64,000 bases of DNA from Zeus faber. Lineage: Eukaryota > Chordata > Actinopteri > Zeiformes > Zeidae. Below are positions 42,019 to 53,640 of this stretch, in pieces. The notes beneath the pieces were generated by a model that was not told the DNA's origin, searched no databases, and was given only the letters and a program-made list of their open reading frames with translations. The position numbers and the translations under genes were made by a program. The stretch spans positions 1,369,399 to 1,433,398 of the forward strand of contig OY482849.1 of the NCBI GenBank assembly GCA_960531495.1, read 5' to 3'. How positions within the stretch are numbered: position 1 is the stretch's first letter; the number at the start of each line of letters is the position of its first letter.

Positions 42019-43800
42019 GATTCAAGAGGTTTATTCGTCACATACATACACATACTTTCATACATAAATGCAGTGAAATGTAATGCAGCGCACCCGGTGA
42101 TAACACAAAATATGTCCAAGGAAAATGTCTTCCTACTAAACTAACTGATTCCTAAAACGTAATACAGTAAGTCGAATACTTATAGAATAAAATAAAAATA
42201 TATAAAATAAAATGGAATAGATAAAGGGAATAGGCTTATGTATATGGGTTAGGCATAGGTACACAAACTGCAACGGGTCCAAGGTGCGGGGGAGGGAGGC
42301 GCAGATATAATCCTTAATCAGCCTCTCAACACTTCATGATCACAGAGGTGAGGGCCACTGGACGGTAGTCATTCAGGCAGGCAGGAGAGGCGATCTTCGG
42401 GACAGGAACGATGGTGGACCTCTTGAAGCAGGACGGGACCACTGATTCAGCCAGGAAGATGTTGACTATTGTAGTGAACACCGGAGCTAGCTGGTTAGCA
42501 CAGGTTTTCAGTACTCGCCCAAATATGCCGTCTGGACCCGCACCTTTCCTGGTGTTCACCCGCATCAGAGCGTTCCTGACCTCGTGCACGGACACTGAGA
42601 GTGCATGCTCAATCCCAGCGGTGTAACTCCAATTACCCGGCGAGCTAGCGGTGCTGTTGCCAGACTCAAACTGCGCATAAAAGGAGTTCAGTTTGTTGGC
42701 TAGGGAGGCGTCCACACTCGTAGCTGGGGAGGAGCTGCTCTTGTAGTTTGTTATCGTCTGCAGCCTCTCCCACAAGCGTCTTGTGTCCCCCCGCTCCATC
42801 TGCAGCTCCACGGTGTCTCTGTACATCCGTTTAGCGTCCTTCACTGCCCTCTGCAGATTGTACGATGCCGCTTTGTAATTGACCATATTTACGGATACAA
42901 GACCGTCGTTGTAAGTGGCCGTGTGAGCATTCAGAGCCCAGCGGATGGATTTATTAACCCACAGTTTCTGGTTTGGAAATATCCGTACTTTCACCGTGGG
43001 AACGATGCTATCGGCTACCGTAGTCAAAAAGCTCACTACTACATCCGTAAACTTGCTGACGTCACTTGAACTTGATTGGAACATGTCCCAGTCTACGTCA
43101 GCGAGTGCGTCCTGAAGCGCAGCCTCTGATTGGTCCGTCCACCGCTTCACTTCCCTCGTCACCACCACTTCTCGTGCGATCAGAGGCCTGTAAACGGGAG
43201 CCAGCGAGATCGTGGCGTGGTCAGATTTCCCGAAAGCAGGGAGCGAGACGGTCTTGTATCCGTTCTTGTAAGGTGTGTAACAATGGTCCAAAGTTCTATC
43301 TCCCCTGGTGGCACACGTGATGTGTTGGTAGAAATTAGGCAGAACCTTTTTAAGGTTCGCTCTGTTAAAGTCCCCAGTCACCCCCAGTCGCGTCGGGATG
43401 TTTGTTTTGAAATCCGCACAACACATCATACAGGTCCGACAGTGCTGTGTCGCAATCTGCTTGCGGTGGGATATAAACGGTTGTAATGATGACCGTGCTG
43501 AATTCCCGGGGGAGATAAAATGGACGGCATAAGATGGTCAGCTGTTCCAAGTTCGACGAGCAGGAGCGGGAGAGAAGTTTGTCGTTGTTGGGGTTACACC
43601 AGCGGTTGTTTACCATTAGGCAGACGCCTCCACCTTTGGATTTCCCCGACTCCCCCGATCTGTCGCCGCGGAACACGGAGAAGGACTCAGCTGGACAGAT
43701 GTCTTCATCCGGCACCAGTGGGTTCAACCATGTTTCTGTCAGGCAGAGGACGCAACAGTTCCTCGTGACTCGCCAAGTCACTCGCATTGTGTATGCTGGA
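42019..43800 (-). mobile_element. Rex1/Babar-like LINE, internally deleted
   Basis: On minus: endonuclease (CVLCLTETWLNPLVPDEDIC, GGGVCLMVNNRWC, TVIITTVYIPPQAD), a linker (KLWVNKSIRWALNAHTATYN, YRDTVELQMERGDTRRLWER), and RT up to KGAGPDGIFGRVLKTCANQL and CLNDYRPVALTSVIMKC. The frame then breaks at about 42326. RT motifs A-C are missing, and after about 42240 the 3' UTR and a GAATCTTGAA-type end (42019) follow. The internal deletion thus joins the RT N-terminus to the 3' UTR. The element would have been L2/CR1-group LINE machinery. Confidence 0.85.
42326..43429 (-). pseudogene. Rex1-like LINE ORF2 central region (367 codons open)
   Basis: This uninterrupted frame spans the endonuclease end (RLGVTGDFNRANLKKVLP with the GDFN motif; GDRTLDHCYTPYKNGYK; GKSDHATISLAPVY with the S-D-H motif) to the start of RT. 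It ends at a stop right after TSVIMKC. The upstream endonuclease half (43787-43365) is in another frame, so at least one frameshift separates them. Because no catalytic RT motif remains, the product could not reverse transcribe. Confidence 0.85.
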
Positions 43801-44576
43801 TTAAAAGTCCCATTGCAAATTCATGGAGCTGGGCTCGTCCCACAGTTGCCTGGCCATCAATTAGCTGTCAGGAGCGAGGGCGCAAATGAGGGGTCTGGCC
43901 TGAGCTGCCTAGGGCTGGAGAGATGGACCCGGAGAATAAGGGGGTAGGGTGGTTGACGGAGTGGCGCAGGAAAGCTCGGAGAGATGAATGATATGTGGGA
44001 AACAGAGGGAGGGAATGTGGAAAGGTGAACTAGGAGACGGACACGAGTGAGGAGAGAGGATGCACCACAGCCGACGAGGCAAGAGCAGTGGATGGAAGCA
44101 GATAACGGATCATGTTGGAGGAGCACATTGGAAATGCCTCAACCCGTGAACCCTTGAGCCTGTGAGTCCGGAAGGGCTGCGACTGAAATGTGATCCATGA
44201 TAGATTGCCGACTAGCCTTTTCAAATTGTAATGATTAATATTGTGGTCTTACTTTGTGTAAAGAAATTTCCTCTCAGATATACTAGTTCTGATAACATGG
44301 CAAAATGGCCTCTCTACACGCATGAGTTGAAAGTAAAACAAATCTTTGTCCAGGCTTGACATTATCTGCATTGTTTGGCCAACATGAAGTCTAAGCACAT
44401 GAAACAGCCTTTACTTCACGTTCGTCCCGAAATGCAGAGGCAAACGTGAGGGCAGCTCAACCAGAGACAACCTGCTGCATGCACAATTGCTAAATTAAGT
44501 GTTTTTCATAACCAAACAGGCTTTTGGCTAACCTGCCGATACTGTCCTTTGGAGATGGAATTCTTACTAACTCCAG
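43801..44576. other. No gene recognised
   Basis: The left part, to about 44050, may be the 5' region of the Rex1-like element. The rest is unassigned. Confidence 0.35.
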
Positions 44577-44578
44577 TA

Positions 44579-44900
44579 CGGTGGTACCTCGACTTACGAC
44601 TGCATCTATTTTCGACTAATCCAAGATACGAGTAGCGATAGTCACGAAAATTTGTGTTGACTTGCGACCGACTGCTCAAAGATACAACCGTGGAAATTTG
44701 CAGTTGGCCGCGTCGGCGGCCAGTCAGCAGTCAGTCAGCGGGCGACCTACATTATGTGTGCACATAGTTCGTGGCTTATCGATATTTTTTTCATATTTAC
44801 TGTGTTTGTGCTGTGTATTTTGTTTATTTTCACCCTTCATGATTTCATAATTTATATGGGAAAAATTGCTTCGACATACGACTGTTTTAACATACCACCG
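44579..44900. mobile_element. Mariner-type MITE, copy 2 (right end deleted)
   Basis: It begins TA-CGGTGGTACCTCGACTTACGAC and follows copy 1 closely up to TTTTAACATAC. The right terminal repeat and about 50 bp are missing. The duplicated 259-bp block resumes at 44906. Confidence 0.85.
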
Positions 44901-44905
44901 CTCCC

Positions 44906-45164
44906 TAAAAAGAATTCCTCTGACTTATAGCCATACTATGATTTGATTATTGAGAGCAGAAATACAAAATCATCTTTATAAAAATGTATTTCATGGCATT
45001 TTCACTATAATCAAGCAGCTATCATTCTCCTTGTCCTTTGCACTGAGCCAATTGCAGGCAAGCGAGCCTGTTTCATGAAATCCTATATTAAAACATAGAA
45101 ACAATAAAATAGAAAACAATATATAATAGTTTTGCTGTAGACCACCTGACATTCCTAGGGGCCA
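44906..45164. repeat. 259-bp block, copy 2 of 40462-40720
   Basis: Same length and orientation as copy 1. It ends exactly at GGGGCCA, after which the two loci share nothing. Confidence 0.8.
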
Positions 45165-45176
45165 TACATACATAAT

Positions 45177-45740
45177 CCGAGCAAGAATGAGATCAAGCTC
45201 TTTGCCAGCCTTGTGAGTCGGTGGAGTCGGGACCTGTCTTAGGTCGAATGAGCGAACCAAAGACAGGAAGTCAGCCGAGCTCGCACTGTCCAAGTGGATG
45301 TTCATGTCACCGAGGACGAGCATGGGACACTCATGCTCAGGAATTGATGACAGCAGGGTGTCAAGCTCATGTAGGAAGTCACCTAGTTGTCCTGGTGGAC
45401 GGTAGATGACGACCACATAGGCTTTCACCGGAGTAGTCACCAAGATGGCGTGATATTCAAAGGAGGCAAAGTTGTTTAAAGGCAGCAGTGGATTAAATTT
45501 CCATGTGTTGGAAATTAGCAGGCCAGTCCCACCACCACGGCCAGATGGTCTGGATGTGTGGGAGAATGTGTAGTTTGTGGAGAGTGCAGCCGGGGTTGCG
45601 CTATCTGCGCCAGTTTAATCCACGTCTCAGTGAGAGCAAGGAGCTCCAAGGAGAGGTGGTTGGCATGACCAGAAATGAAGTCTGACTTGTTAACTGCAGA
45701 TCGACAATTCCACAAGCCAATAGCGGTCATTGCAGTAGAT
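45177..45740 (-). pseudogene. L2-type LINE endonuclease fragment
   Basis: On minus: IGLWNCRSAVNKSDFISGHA, LLALTETWI, AYVVVIYRPPGQLGDFLHEL, MLVLGDMNIHLDSASSADF, KELDLILAR. This is the N-terminal endonuclease of the same family as the L2 at 16861-19457. It stops at DLILAR, so it holds the 5' half that the other copy lacks. Confidence 0.85.
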
Positions 45741-45859
45741 GTTTGCTTGCTTTTGGCCCTACAACTATTAATAAAGATATGCCAACTGGCTGTGTTTTGC
45801 CTCTGCCTACCTCCTCTTTCTCATTCACTGGCCCGGGGTCTAAACAAAGCTCCACACGA

Positions 45860-46460
45860 TTTGGTGTGCGCTCCTCTGGTTATAGTCTCCACTGCTGGGT
45901 GTGCAGGAACGGCCAGCCCGTGGTGTCATAGGGGAGTGACCGGAGGCATTGACAGTGGCCCTCAGGTGTTCTCCCAACCCCTTTCATCCCCGCCCTCCAG
46001 ACAACAGCGTAGCGCGTCTGCTCCCTTGGGGGTAGGGCATGCACCGCCAGCTGGGCTTCTCCGAGAAGAGAGGAAAGAGCTGCCATGCCTGCGCGCAGTC
46101 TGACCAGCTGGCCGCCTCCGCCATCAGTTCACAGTTGGCGAGGAACGCCTCGGGATCTTCCTCTCCCGTCATCTCCTGTAGTGGGGGGACGCGGGAGACG
46201 GGGGGCCTGGCAGTTGCTCCTCACCCTGTCTGGTGCACTCCTGGAGGAAGACCTGGATGGCCTCTTGGCTCTCCTGGAGTGCATCCTGGTCCCGCTCGCG
46301 GACCCTCGACATTTCCCAGAACTGCAGGGCTTGTTTCTCCTACATTGTGGCGAGGGCCGCTATTTTGTTCCAGGGGGGAAGGCGTCCCGGATTCTGCCTC
46401 CTGCTGCTTCATCCTGTTCAGATGCCAGTTGTGGAGGTGTGTTCCGGCCAAGGGCCGGGG
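45860..46460 (-). pseudogene. SCAN-related gag of a Gmr1-like Gypsy element
   Basis: Frames on minus show EEDPEAFLANCELMAEAASW, LLGEAQLAVHALPPREQTRY and GRTPEGHCQCLRSLPYDTTG. A Gln/Glu-rich leader (MKQQEAESGTPS) lies upstream, at about 46400. The helices and the P-E-x-F / LLGEAQLAV pattern resemble the SCAN domain of vertebrate zinc-finger proteins, which established work derives from Gmr1-like Gypsy capsids. No pol follows, and an L2 piece abuts on the left. A host SCAN gene is unlikely because no zinc fingers are near. Confidence 0.6.
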
Positions 46461-47343
46461 AATGAGAAAGAGGAGGTAGTCGGGGGAAAAACAGTGCCGG
46501 TTGGCGTGTATTCATTTATAGTTTATGAAATAAAGGCGGCTTGTGGGACAAATGGACAACTTATTTGCTCACAGGCAAATAACGAAATTGTTTGTTCGAT
46601 GGGCGCTTAGATGCACTCCCGCCGTGACGTGTCATGTCATGTCGTGGCCGGCGCATTTGGTCCAGCGCTCATCTTGCCTGGTCAGCACCATATCCCACAA
46701 GCATGCCCCGCTTCACTGCTGGGACAACAAACCCTATATTACTTCCTGGTCTCGGATCGGACGAATCCGCGGAGTCCCTCTGTTGATTCGCCCGATCCGC
46801 AGCAGCTGAGTGGCCCTGGCCTGGGAGCCTGCACTGCCTGTCTACAGTGGCGGCTTGACCACCCCCCCTTGACCCGCCACAGTTTGAATTGTCTAAAAAG
46901 AACAGAGATTGTGAGCAGGTATTGATTCCAGCGCAGTGGACATGGTAAACGTATTTCAGTAACTGAATTACGGCAGAAATTTGGGAAATAACCAATAAAC
47001 CAAATTGGGTAGCTACTCTCCTATAGATAATTGGAACAAAGATAGGTAAACAATGAGAGATGGTTATTTGAAGACACTCAGAAAACAACCATTTTTTTTA
47101 TTTCTAGCTGCCATCATTTACATTTCTATGTGATCCTCCAATTCCACGCGAATAACATTGGAGGAGTAAGTGACACACTGTGTGTGTGTGTGCGCGTGTG
47201 TGCGTGTGACAGATGTGTGTTTCATCTATGGTCTCTGTGCCTCACCATTATCAAAGGGAACAAAATTTAGTTATTTCCACTGAAATTAATCATTTTAACT
47301 GGTGCTGTAATACAGAGCTGATATTTTTTTTTACAGCAAAAGC

Positions 47344-47344
<1 letters not shown>
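46461..47344. other. No gene recognised
   Basis: The first 400 bp may be leader or LTR of the Gmr1-like element. A GT-rich stretch occurs at about 47180-47212. No element ends were confirmed. Confidence 0.35.

Positions 47345-47402
<58 letters not shown>
47345..47402. repeat. (GT)n microsatellite
   Basis: About 29 uninterrupted GT dinucleotides. Confidence 0.98.
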
Positions 47403-47404
<2 letters not shown>

Positions 47405-48562
47405 TAGAAGTTAGTGGTGCGTCAGTGTGTGGAAATAAAGCTGACAAGGGAGTCAATTAATCTTTTCTGTCATTTAGACCCTCGTCATGTACGGATTGAG
47501 GAGAGACAGGCAGACGGGGAGACTGTCAGAGCTGACAAGGTAACAGAGGCAGATTGCTTTACAAATCGAGGGGCAGGGCTGCGGATAGGGTGAAACAGAT
47601 ACATTTTTTTACCCCCAACGTGTGCAAAACACTTTCATGCTGAAGAAAAAGGCAAACTAAGGAGATAAGAGAAATACTGTACATGACAGCTGAAACAATT
47701 CATGGCCTCTGGAATAGTAATGTAAAGAATGGGAAGATGTTGAACTTTAAAAAGGCATTATAGTTTTACTTTTATCAGGGGCTGTTATAATGAATACATC
47801 ATTGAAGCTACATGTGAATATTGTAAAGAAAATGTATAAAAAGAACAAAAACTATTGAAAAAATTATTGAGACAAGTCACATTGGCCTCACCAAGCACAA
47901 TTGAAATCATGAACATAACATGACACAGTGAGCACCAGATCAGATAGTAGACTGGAAGGAAATAATCCTGCTGCACAGGAAGTGATGCAAATTTTGATTC
48001 CAAATATCATATCTGCCGAGTTCACTGCTGCCACTACTATGAATGGAATGAGTTATTTAAAAGATGTGGATAGTTAATAGTTCCACAATACACACAGTGA
48101 CATGCTGGAAATTGTAGCTACACACAGGCACAGCCATTGGATATTCCACATTATTATTATTATATCCTTTTTAGCTTTACCCAATGAATCATATTGTTCT
48201 CTATGATAAATAGTTTTGGGTTTTTTTTTTTTGCATTATTTTGCAAAAAAGTAAGTATTTAAAAATAAATACTGTTACTTTGACAATAATGTCGCGTCAG
48301 TATAAAGCGCATCAAATTAAATCATTTTTTGTTTAGTCATCTCTTCCCAGTTCTAAAATCCACGTGCGAAGCAAGTAGGCTACACATGACATAACAGCTT
48401 TGAGAAAATATATTTTCAACTATCCTACGTAAATCTAATTCTTGTAATTTCCTTACATGAAATAAGTGGGGCTGTAAGTGAGGCTTAGATATATGGGTTT
48501 AAGGATTCTTTAGCCGGTTTTAAGAAAATACGCCTCAGACTATGTCTAATGCTCTCATTCCC
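47403..48562. other. No gene recognised
   Basis: AT-rich non-coding DNA without element ends. Confidence 0.45.
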
Positions 48563-48983
48563 ATTCCCTCAACATAGCTGGACTTACAGTACTGAGATGG
48601 GAACCTGTTGGGCTGTTTTTATTAGGCTCTGAGAGAGAGGATTTCATTTTACTCCCGTCAAAGGCCCACCGTCATTTATAATTAAATAGTTGGAACATTT
48701 AGTAATGAATGGCTAGTGATGAATGTTTTACACGGACACCATTTGAGATGAGCCTGACAAATGGGGGAGGGGGTAATTCCCTCAACATAACTGGACTTAC
48801 AGTACTGAGAAGATTGTCAATGGGAATCTGTTGGGCTGTTTTTATTAGGCTCTGAGAGGGAGAATTTCATTAGTCCCCCGTCAAAGGCCCACCGTCATTC
48901 ATTATGAAATAGTTGGAACGTTTAATAATGAATGGCTAGTGATGAATGTTTTACACGGACACCGCTCAAGATGAGCCTGACAA
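48563..48983. repeat. Tandem duplication, about 210-bp unit x2
   Basis: Units at 48563-48775 and 48776-48983 both start ATTCCCTCAACATA and share CAAAGGCCCACCGTCATT and TGTTTTACACGGACACC. They differ by scattered substitutions and small indels, including an extra GAAGATTGTCAAT-like stretch in unit 2. Confidence 0.9.
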
Positions 48984-49136
48984 ATTGCACAGATAGACAG
49001 CAACAAAACAAATGAGTGAGAAAAAGGTGGAAAACAGAAAGAGGAACAGCAGAGATCTGATGTGTCTGGACACAAGGTTGGGAATTCACAGATGTACCGA
49101 TTATTGTGTTCTTTGAAGGAGACCACTACTACTTAT

Positions 49137-49200
49137 TACATTTCACTGCATATATGTATGAAAGTATGTATATGTAAGTGACGAATAAAAAATCTTGAAT

Positions 49201-49226
<26 letters not shown>
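49137..49226 (+). mobile_element. Rex1/Babar-type LINE 3' tail followed by (TAC)n
   Basis: It reads TTACATTTCACTGCATATAT through GTGACGAATAAAAAATCTTGAATC. A (TAC)n run of about eight repeats at 49202-49226 follows. Third copy of this tail in the window. Confidence 0.65.
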
Positions 49227-49234
<8 letters not shown>

Positions 49235-49292
49235 AAATACTAATAGGTGACTCTTGACAGGTAAGCATTTAGGGAGGGAGATGGAGTCTTTC

Positions 49293-49736
49293 TGGCCGTG
49301 GTGCGCCAACATGGCGAGAGTTTTATTGTCCATTTCAATATACAGCACGCTGGCCACAATTATATATATCAACTGAGAATTATTATTATAGTCATGCGGA
49401 TAATAATGATCCTCTCGGGCGCAGGAGGAATGGGATTCCGCTGCTGGGCTGAGATCGCTGAGATGGGCTGAGATCGGCTTGTGAGCCTGTGTGCCGAAAG
49501 CCTCTGTAAGACAGACAAACATGAAGAAAACTCCCTGCCTCGAGTCGGACGGCGCTGATTGGGCCGATTGGAGGCAGCGCGGTTTCCCTCCTGAAGGCAG
49601 CACGGTTTCCTTTGCCGCGGGAAAGCAAACCGTGCTGTCATGCGCAGCTGGTGCTTGACCACGGCCTTTTGTTCGACACAGTGACAATTTTTTATTAATT
49701 GAGCACATTCTGTAACATTCTGTTTTCCACTCCACA
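49293..49736 (-). repeat. Probable retroviral LTR preceded by a polypurine tract
   Basis: In minus orientation, AAAAAGGGGG (49740-49749) and AAT precede TGTGGAGTGG at 49736. The block ends near ...CACGGCCA at 49293 and contains AATAAA at about 49321. Upstream of the PPT a short frame (QDPIAMQDIHAWDMAAPK) looks like the end of a proviral gene. About 444 bp. The outer boundary is approximate and no partner LTR was found. Confidence 0.5.
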
Positions 49737-49750
49737 ATTCCCCCTTTTTG

Positions 49751-50390
49751 GGGCTGCCATGTCCCAAGCATGAATATCCTGCATAGCAATTGGGTCCTGA
49801 AGCGAGTCTTCAATGGCTTCTTTGTTTACATGCGTTACATTTTATGCAAAAATATTCTTAATCGTGGTTAAATTTGATTATCCGAAAAAACTGTTGATAC
49901 TCAATACTTTTTTGATGGATAAATATAAGCAAAACCCTTGCGAACAGAAAAAGATGACCAAATTTAAATCTCATTTATGGGTCTGTGTTTACAATTCTTA
50001 GAATATAGTGAGTACAGGCTGGAACTCTTTTGATACATGTCTTCTTGAAATCCAACTGGAACTCTTTTGGTACATTTCTTCTCTCAACACGAGTGTGATA
50101 CTTCCATGAATTGACATGTGTCGTACATAAAGTTCAGATCTAAAGTTTTTAACCCTTGTTCACCATTCTTGTATTATACTTATACCCACAACGTTATCAA
50201 ACAGAATTTCTTGATGCAGACATAACATAATACATTGAATGTATTTCCAACAAATGAAATAAGTATGGCTATATGTAATAAATCGATCGATAACTTGTGG
50301 TCATATGCAAAGGTTGTAAGTATATATGGTGAAAGGATGGCTTATATAGGTATTTGCAGTCATCACCATCTTGGAGACATTGTGCTCCAT
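49751..50390. other. No gene recognised
   Basis: The first about 60 bp is probably the 3' end of the provirus tied to the LTR at 49293-49736. It is followed by AT-rich unassigned DNA up to the Gypsy target site. Confidence 0.4.
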
Positions 50391-50395
50391 ACGTC

Positions 50396-50746
50396 TGTCA
50401 GGGTTCGCCCGGGTCCTACCGGCATCGGCCACTAGATGCCGCCAGTACTGCCTCTTCAATGTTGCTCTGTTTCACCTATTTCTGTTCCTGATTACCCTGC
50501 CTCATTAGGTTATATGTTTCAACTGTGTCTCGTTTTGTCTTCCCTATTTATACCCTGTCGTTTGTGTCCTTGGGCGCTCAGTCTTGAGTTTGTCTAGCTT
50601 CATGACAACGCTCTTGTTCCAAGCTCCCGAGATTTCTTATTTGTTTTTTGCCTGTTTTTGTACTTGTTTCAAGTAAACCTCTATTTTTGCCACCTTGCCT
50701 CTGCCTTGTTCTCTACACCTGGGTTCGCTCAGCATACCTCGTAACA
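50396..50746 (+). repeat. Gypsy copy 2 5' LTR
   Basis: 351 bp, TGTCAGGGTTCGCCC...CTCGTAACA. It has a TATTTATA box at about 50543. It is nearly identical to the 3' LTR, with a few substitutions and one short indel near GAGATTTCTTATTTG. Confidence 0.97.
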
Positions 50747-50764
50747 GCAAGACTGAGCCACAAC

Positions 50765-51780
50765 ATGGACCCAGCAGAGAGTCAGCCTCCAGAGATGGAA
50801 CGCCTGCCGGTGGCCTTGACGAACCAGGGGACTGCCATTGGCCGTCATGAGCGGGTTCTCCAACAGATCCTGGACAACCTGCAGTCGCTCGCCCAGGCCA
50901 TCCAGCAGAGCCAGGCACAGGCTCCACCTATGGCTCCTGCGCCAGTGCTGCCTCCCATGGACCCGCGTCCTCCATATCACCGCGAACCACGACTGCCGGC
51001 GCCAGAGAAGTACGACGGTAACCCAGGAGGTTGTCGTGGCTTTTTGACGCAATGCTCCCTGGCTTTCGAGCTCCTGCCTTCACAGTTCCCCACCCAGCAC
51101 TCACAGGTGGCACACATTGTCACACTACCCACAGGCAAAGCACTCTCCTGGGCCACAGCCATCTGGAATCAGCAAACCCCGGCCTGCTCCAGCTACCAGG
51201 CATTTGCCGAGGAGATGCGCTGAGTTTTTGACCACTCAGGCAGTGGGAGGGAGGCGTCGACACGGCTACTCCGGCTCCGCCAGGGGGTACAGAGCATCGC
51301 GGATTACGCCATCACATTCTGCACCCTCGCAGTGGCGTCTGGATGGAACAGCGAGGCACTCATCGCGGCCTTCCAGGATGGTCTCACTGATGGTGTCAAG
51401 GACGAGCTGGCATCCCGGGAGGCGCAGGAGGACCTGGACACGCTCATCGAAACAGCTATTCGGGTGGACAACCGCCTCCGGGAGAGAAAAAGGGAACGCT
51501 GTTCTTCCGCTTCACCAGTACCAGCGCGCAGAGCAGCCCTGGGGACGAAGTCTCCCAGGCGTCTCCGAGCTGTCCCAAGCCCGCCTCCAGCATCGATGGA
51601 GGAACGTATGCAAGTAGGAAGCACGCGGCTCTCTCGGTCCGAATGTGACCGGCGGATGAGGGAGCTCTGCTGCTTTTACCGTGGGATCCCGGGGCATTTC
51701 TGTTCTTCCTGCCCTGAGCTCTCGGGCAAAAGCCAACTCTCGTCCAGGGGTAGGGTGAACTGTGACGAGGCCAACCTTCT
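50765..51780 (+). pseudogene. Gypsy copy 2 gag
   Basis: The ATG at 50765, 18 nt after the LTR, opens MDPAESQPPEMERLPVALTN. A coiled helix (GRHERVLQQILDNLQSLAQA), a Pro-rich linker and the capsid-like YDGNPGGCRGFLTQCSLAFE follow. A stop/frameshift at about 51222 breaks the frame after AFAEEMR. The continuation shows IADYAITFCTLAVASGWN, ALIAAFQDGLTDGVKDEL and a knuckle remnant CCFYRGIPGHFCSSCP in which one Cys spacing is disturbed. Gag would form cytoplasmic virus-like particles. Confidence 0.85.
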
Positions 51781-52500
51781 CTCCCGAGCTCGAGGCGACC
51801 GGGGTCCTGCTGGCTGCCTCCCTCGCCTGGGGAGATCAACATCACTCCCTCCAAGCTATGGTGGATTCCGTCGCTGCAGGTAGCTTCCTGGATGTAGGGC
51901 TAGCAAAGGCACTAAAGCTCCCTCTGGCACCTCTGGAGCATCCCCTCACGGTGACAGCCCTGGATGGAAGACCACTGGGTTCTGGTAGAGTGTGCCATCT
52001 CACCGCCCCCCTCTGGCTGTCACTAGAGGGAAAACATTCAGAGGTAGTCCAGCTCCATCTCATCCACTCTCCTGAATTTCCACTGGTCCTGGGCTACCCA
52101 TGGCTGGCCCGTCACAACCCACATCTGGACTGGGCCTCCGGGCGTCTCACCGAATGGGGTCCTGCCTGCCACACCATCTGTCTTTGTTCTAGTCCGTCTT
52201 CTCACCCTCTCGAGTCTCCAGTCCATGTCCAAGCTCGGGCCCCTTCACAAGCCCCATTCCACTCCGGAGTTCCTGTCCATGTCCTTGCCCCAGTCCGTAT
52301 TCAAGGCCCCATCCATCCCGAGTTTTCACGGGTGCCCCACGAGTATACCAAGCTGAGGGAGGTCTTCAGCAAGAGACGGGCTGCCACTCTTCCTCCCCAT
52401 CGGCCGTATGACTGCGCCATCGACCTTCTGCCTGGCGCCTGCCCCCCTCGAGGACGTCTCTTCTCTCTCTCTGCTCCTGAGACTACAGCCATGGAGGAGT
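51781..52500 (+). pseudogene. Gypsy copy 2 protease and PR-RT spacer
   Basis: [20 protein letters not shown] carries the active site. The expected DSGA reads D-S-V-A, with a GTC codon at 51870-51872, so the essential Gly is lost. [19 protein letters not shown] and a Pro-rich spacer follow, then the RT lead-in [20 protein letters not shown]. Confidence 0.85.
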
Positions 52501-53640
52501 ACATCCGGGGGGCGCTCACCTCAGGTTTCATCCGTCCTTCCACCTCCCCGGCGGGCACAGGTTTTTTCTTCGTGGGTAAGAGTGATGGCGGCCTGCGTCC
52601 CTGCACATGTCAAGAATCGCTACCCCCTTCTTCTCATGTCCACATCTTTCGAGCAACCGCAAGGCGCCACCATATTCACCAAACTCGATCTTCGAAACGC
52701 ATACAATCTCGTCCGTGTCCGCGAGGGGGATGAGTGGAAGACCGCCTTCAACACACCTACCGGCCATTATGAATACCTGGTCATGCCTTTTGGATTGGCC
52801 AATGCTCCCGCTGTCTTCCAGGCCTTTGTAAACGACGTCCTCCGTGAGTTTCTCAACTGCTCCGTGTTCGTCTACATCGATGAGATCCTCATCTTCTGCA
52901 GGGCCCTTCCCGAACACATACAGCATGTGAGACAGGTCCTTCACCGCCTGCTCGCCAATGGCCTCTATGTGAAACTGGAGAAGAGTGAGTTCCACGTCAC
53001 CACCGTTCAGTTCCTGGGGTTTGTCATCACCGAGGGTCACGTCCAGATGGATCCTGCCAAGACCGAAGCCGTCCGTGACTGGCCACCACCCACCTCAGTC
53101 AAACAGGTGCAGCGCTTCCTCGGGTTTGCCAATTTTTACAGGCGATTCATTCGGGGTTTTAGTACTGTGGCTGCTCCCCTCAACGCCCTCACTAGGACAT
53201 CCACAGCCCGCTTCGCCTGGACTGCGGAGGCTGATGGGGCGTTCAGGGCTCTCAAGACGCGGTTCACCACTGCCCCTGTCCTGGCCACACCAGAGCCTAC
53301 CCTACCCTTCGTGGTGGAGGTGGATGCTTCCGATGTGGGAGTGGGAGCCGTTTTGTCCCAAAGGACTCACGACAAGAAGCTCCATCCATGTGCCTTCTTC
53401 TCCTGTTGCCTCACCCCAGCGGAGCGGAACTATGACATAGGGAACCGGGAGCTACTGGCAGTCAAACTGGCGCTGGAGGAGTGGCGGCACTGGCTGGAGG
53501 GGGCCCAACACCTATTTATCATCTGGACCGACCACAAGAACCTGACATACATTCAGGACGCCAAACGCCTCAACTCCCGTCAAGCCCGATGGGCCCTGTT
53601 CTTCAATCGGTTCAACTTCATCCTGTCATATCGTCCAGGT
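52501..53640 (+). pseudogene. Gypsy copy 2 RT and RNase H
   Basis: [59 protein letters not shown]. Motif C reads [10 protein letters not shown], the second catalytic Asp being Glu (GAG at 52882-52884), where copy 1 keeps YIDD. Then [30 protein letters not shown]. RNase [58 protein letters not shown]. The RT frame is open from about 52630 to the deletion at 53640. The enzyme is probably inactive. Confidence 0.9.

Noticed and set aside
49136-49813. 225-codon minus-strand open frame as a host gene
   Set aside because: It runs through an LTR, a polypurine tract, a microsatellite (poly-Val) and a LINE tail. The composition is a product of repeats, not of protein selection.
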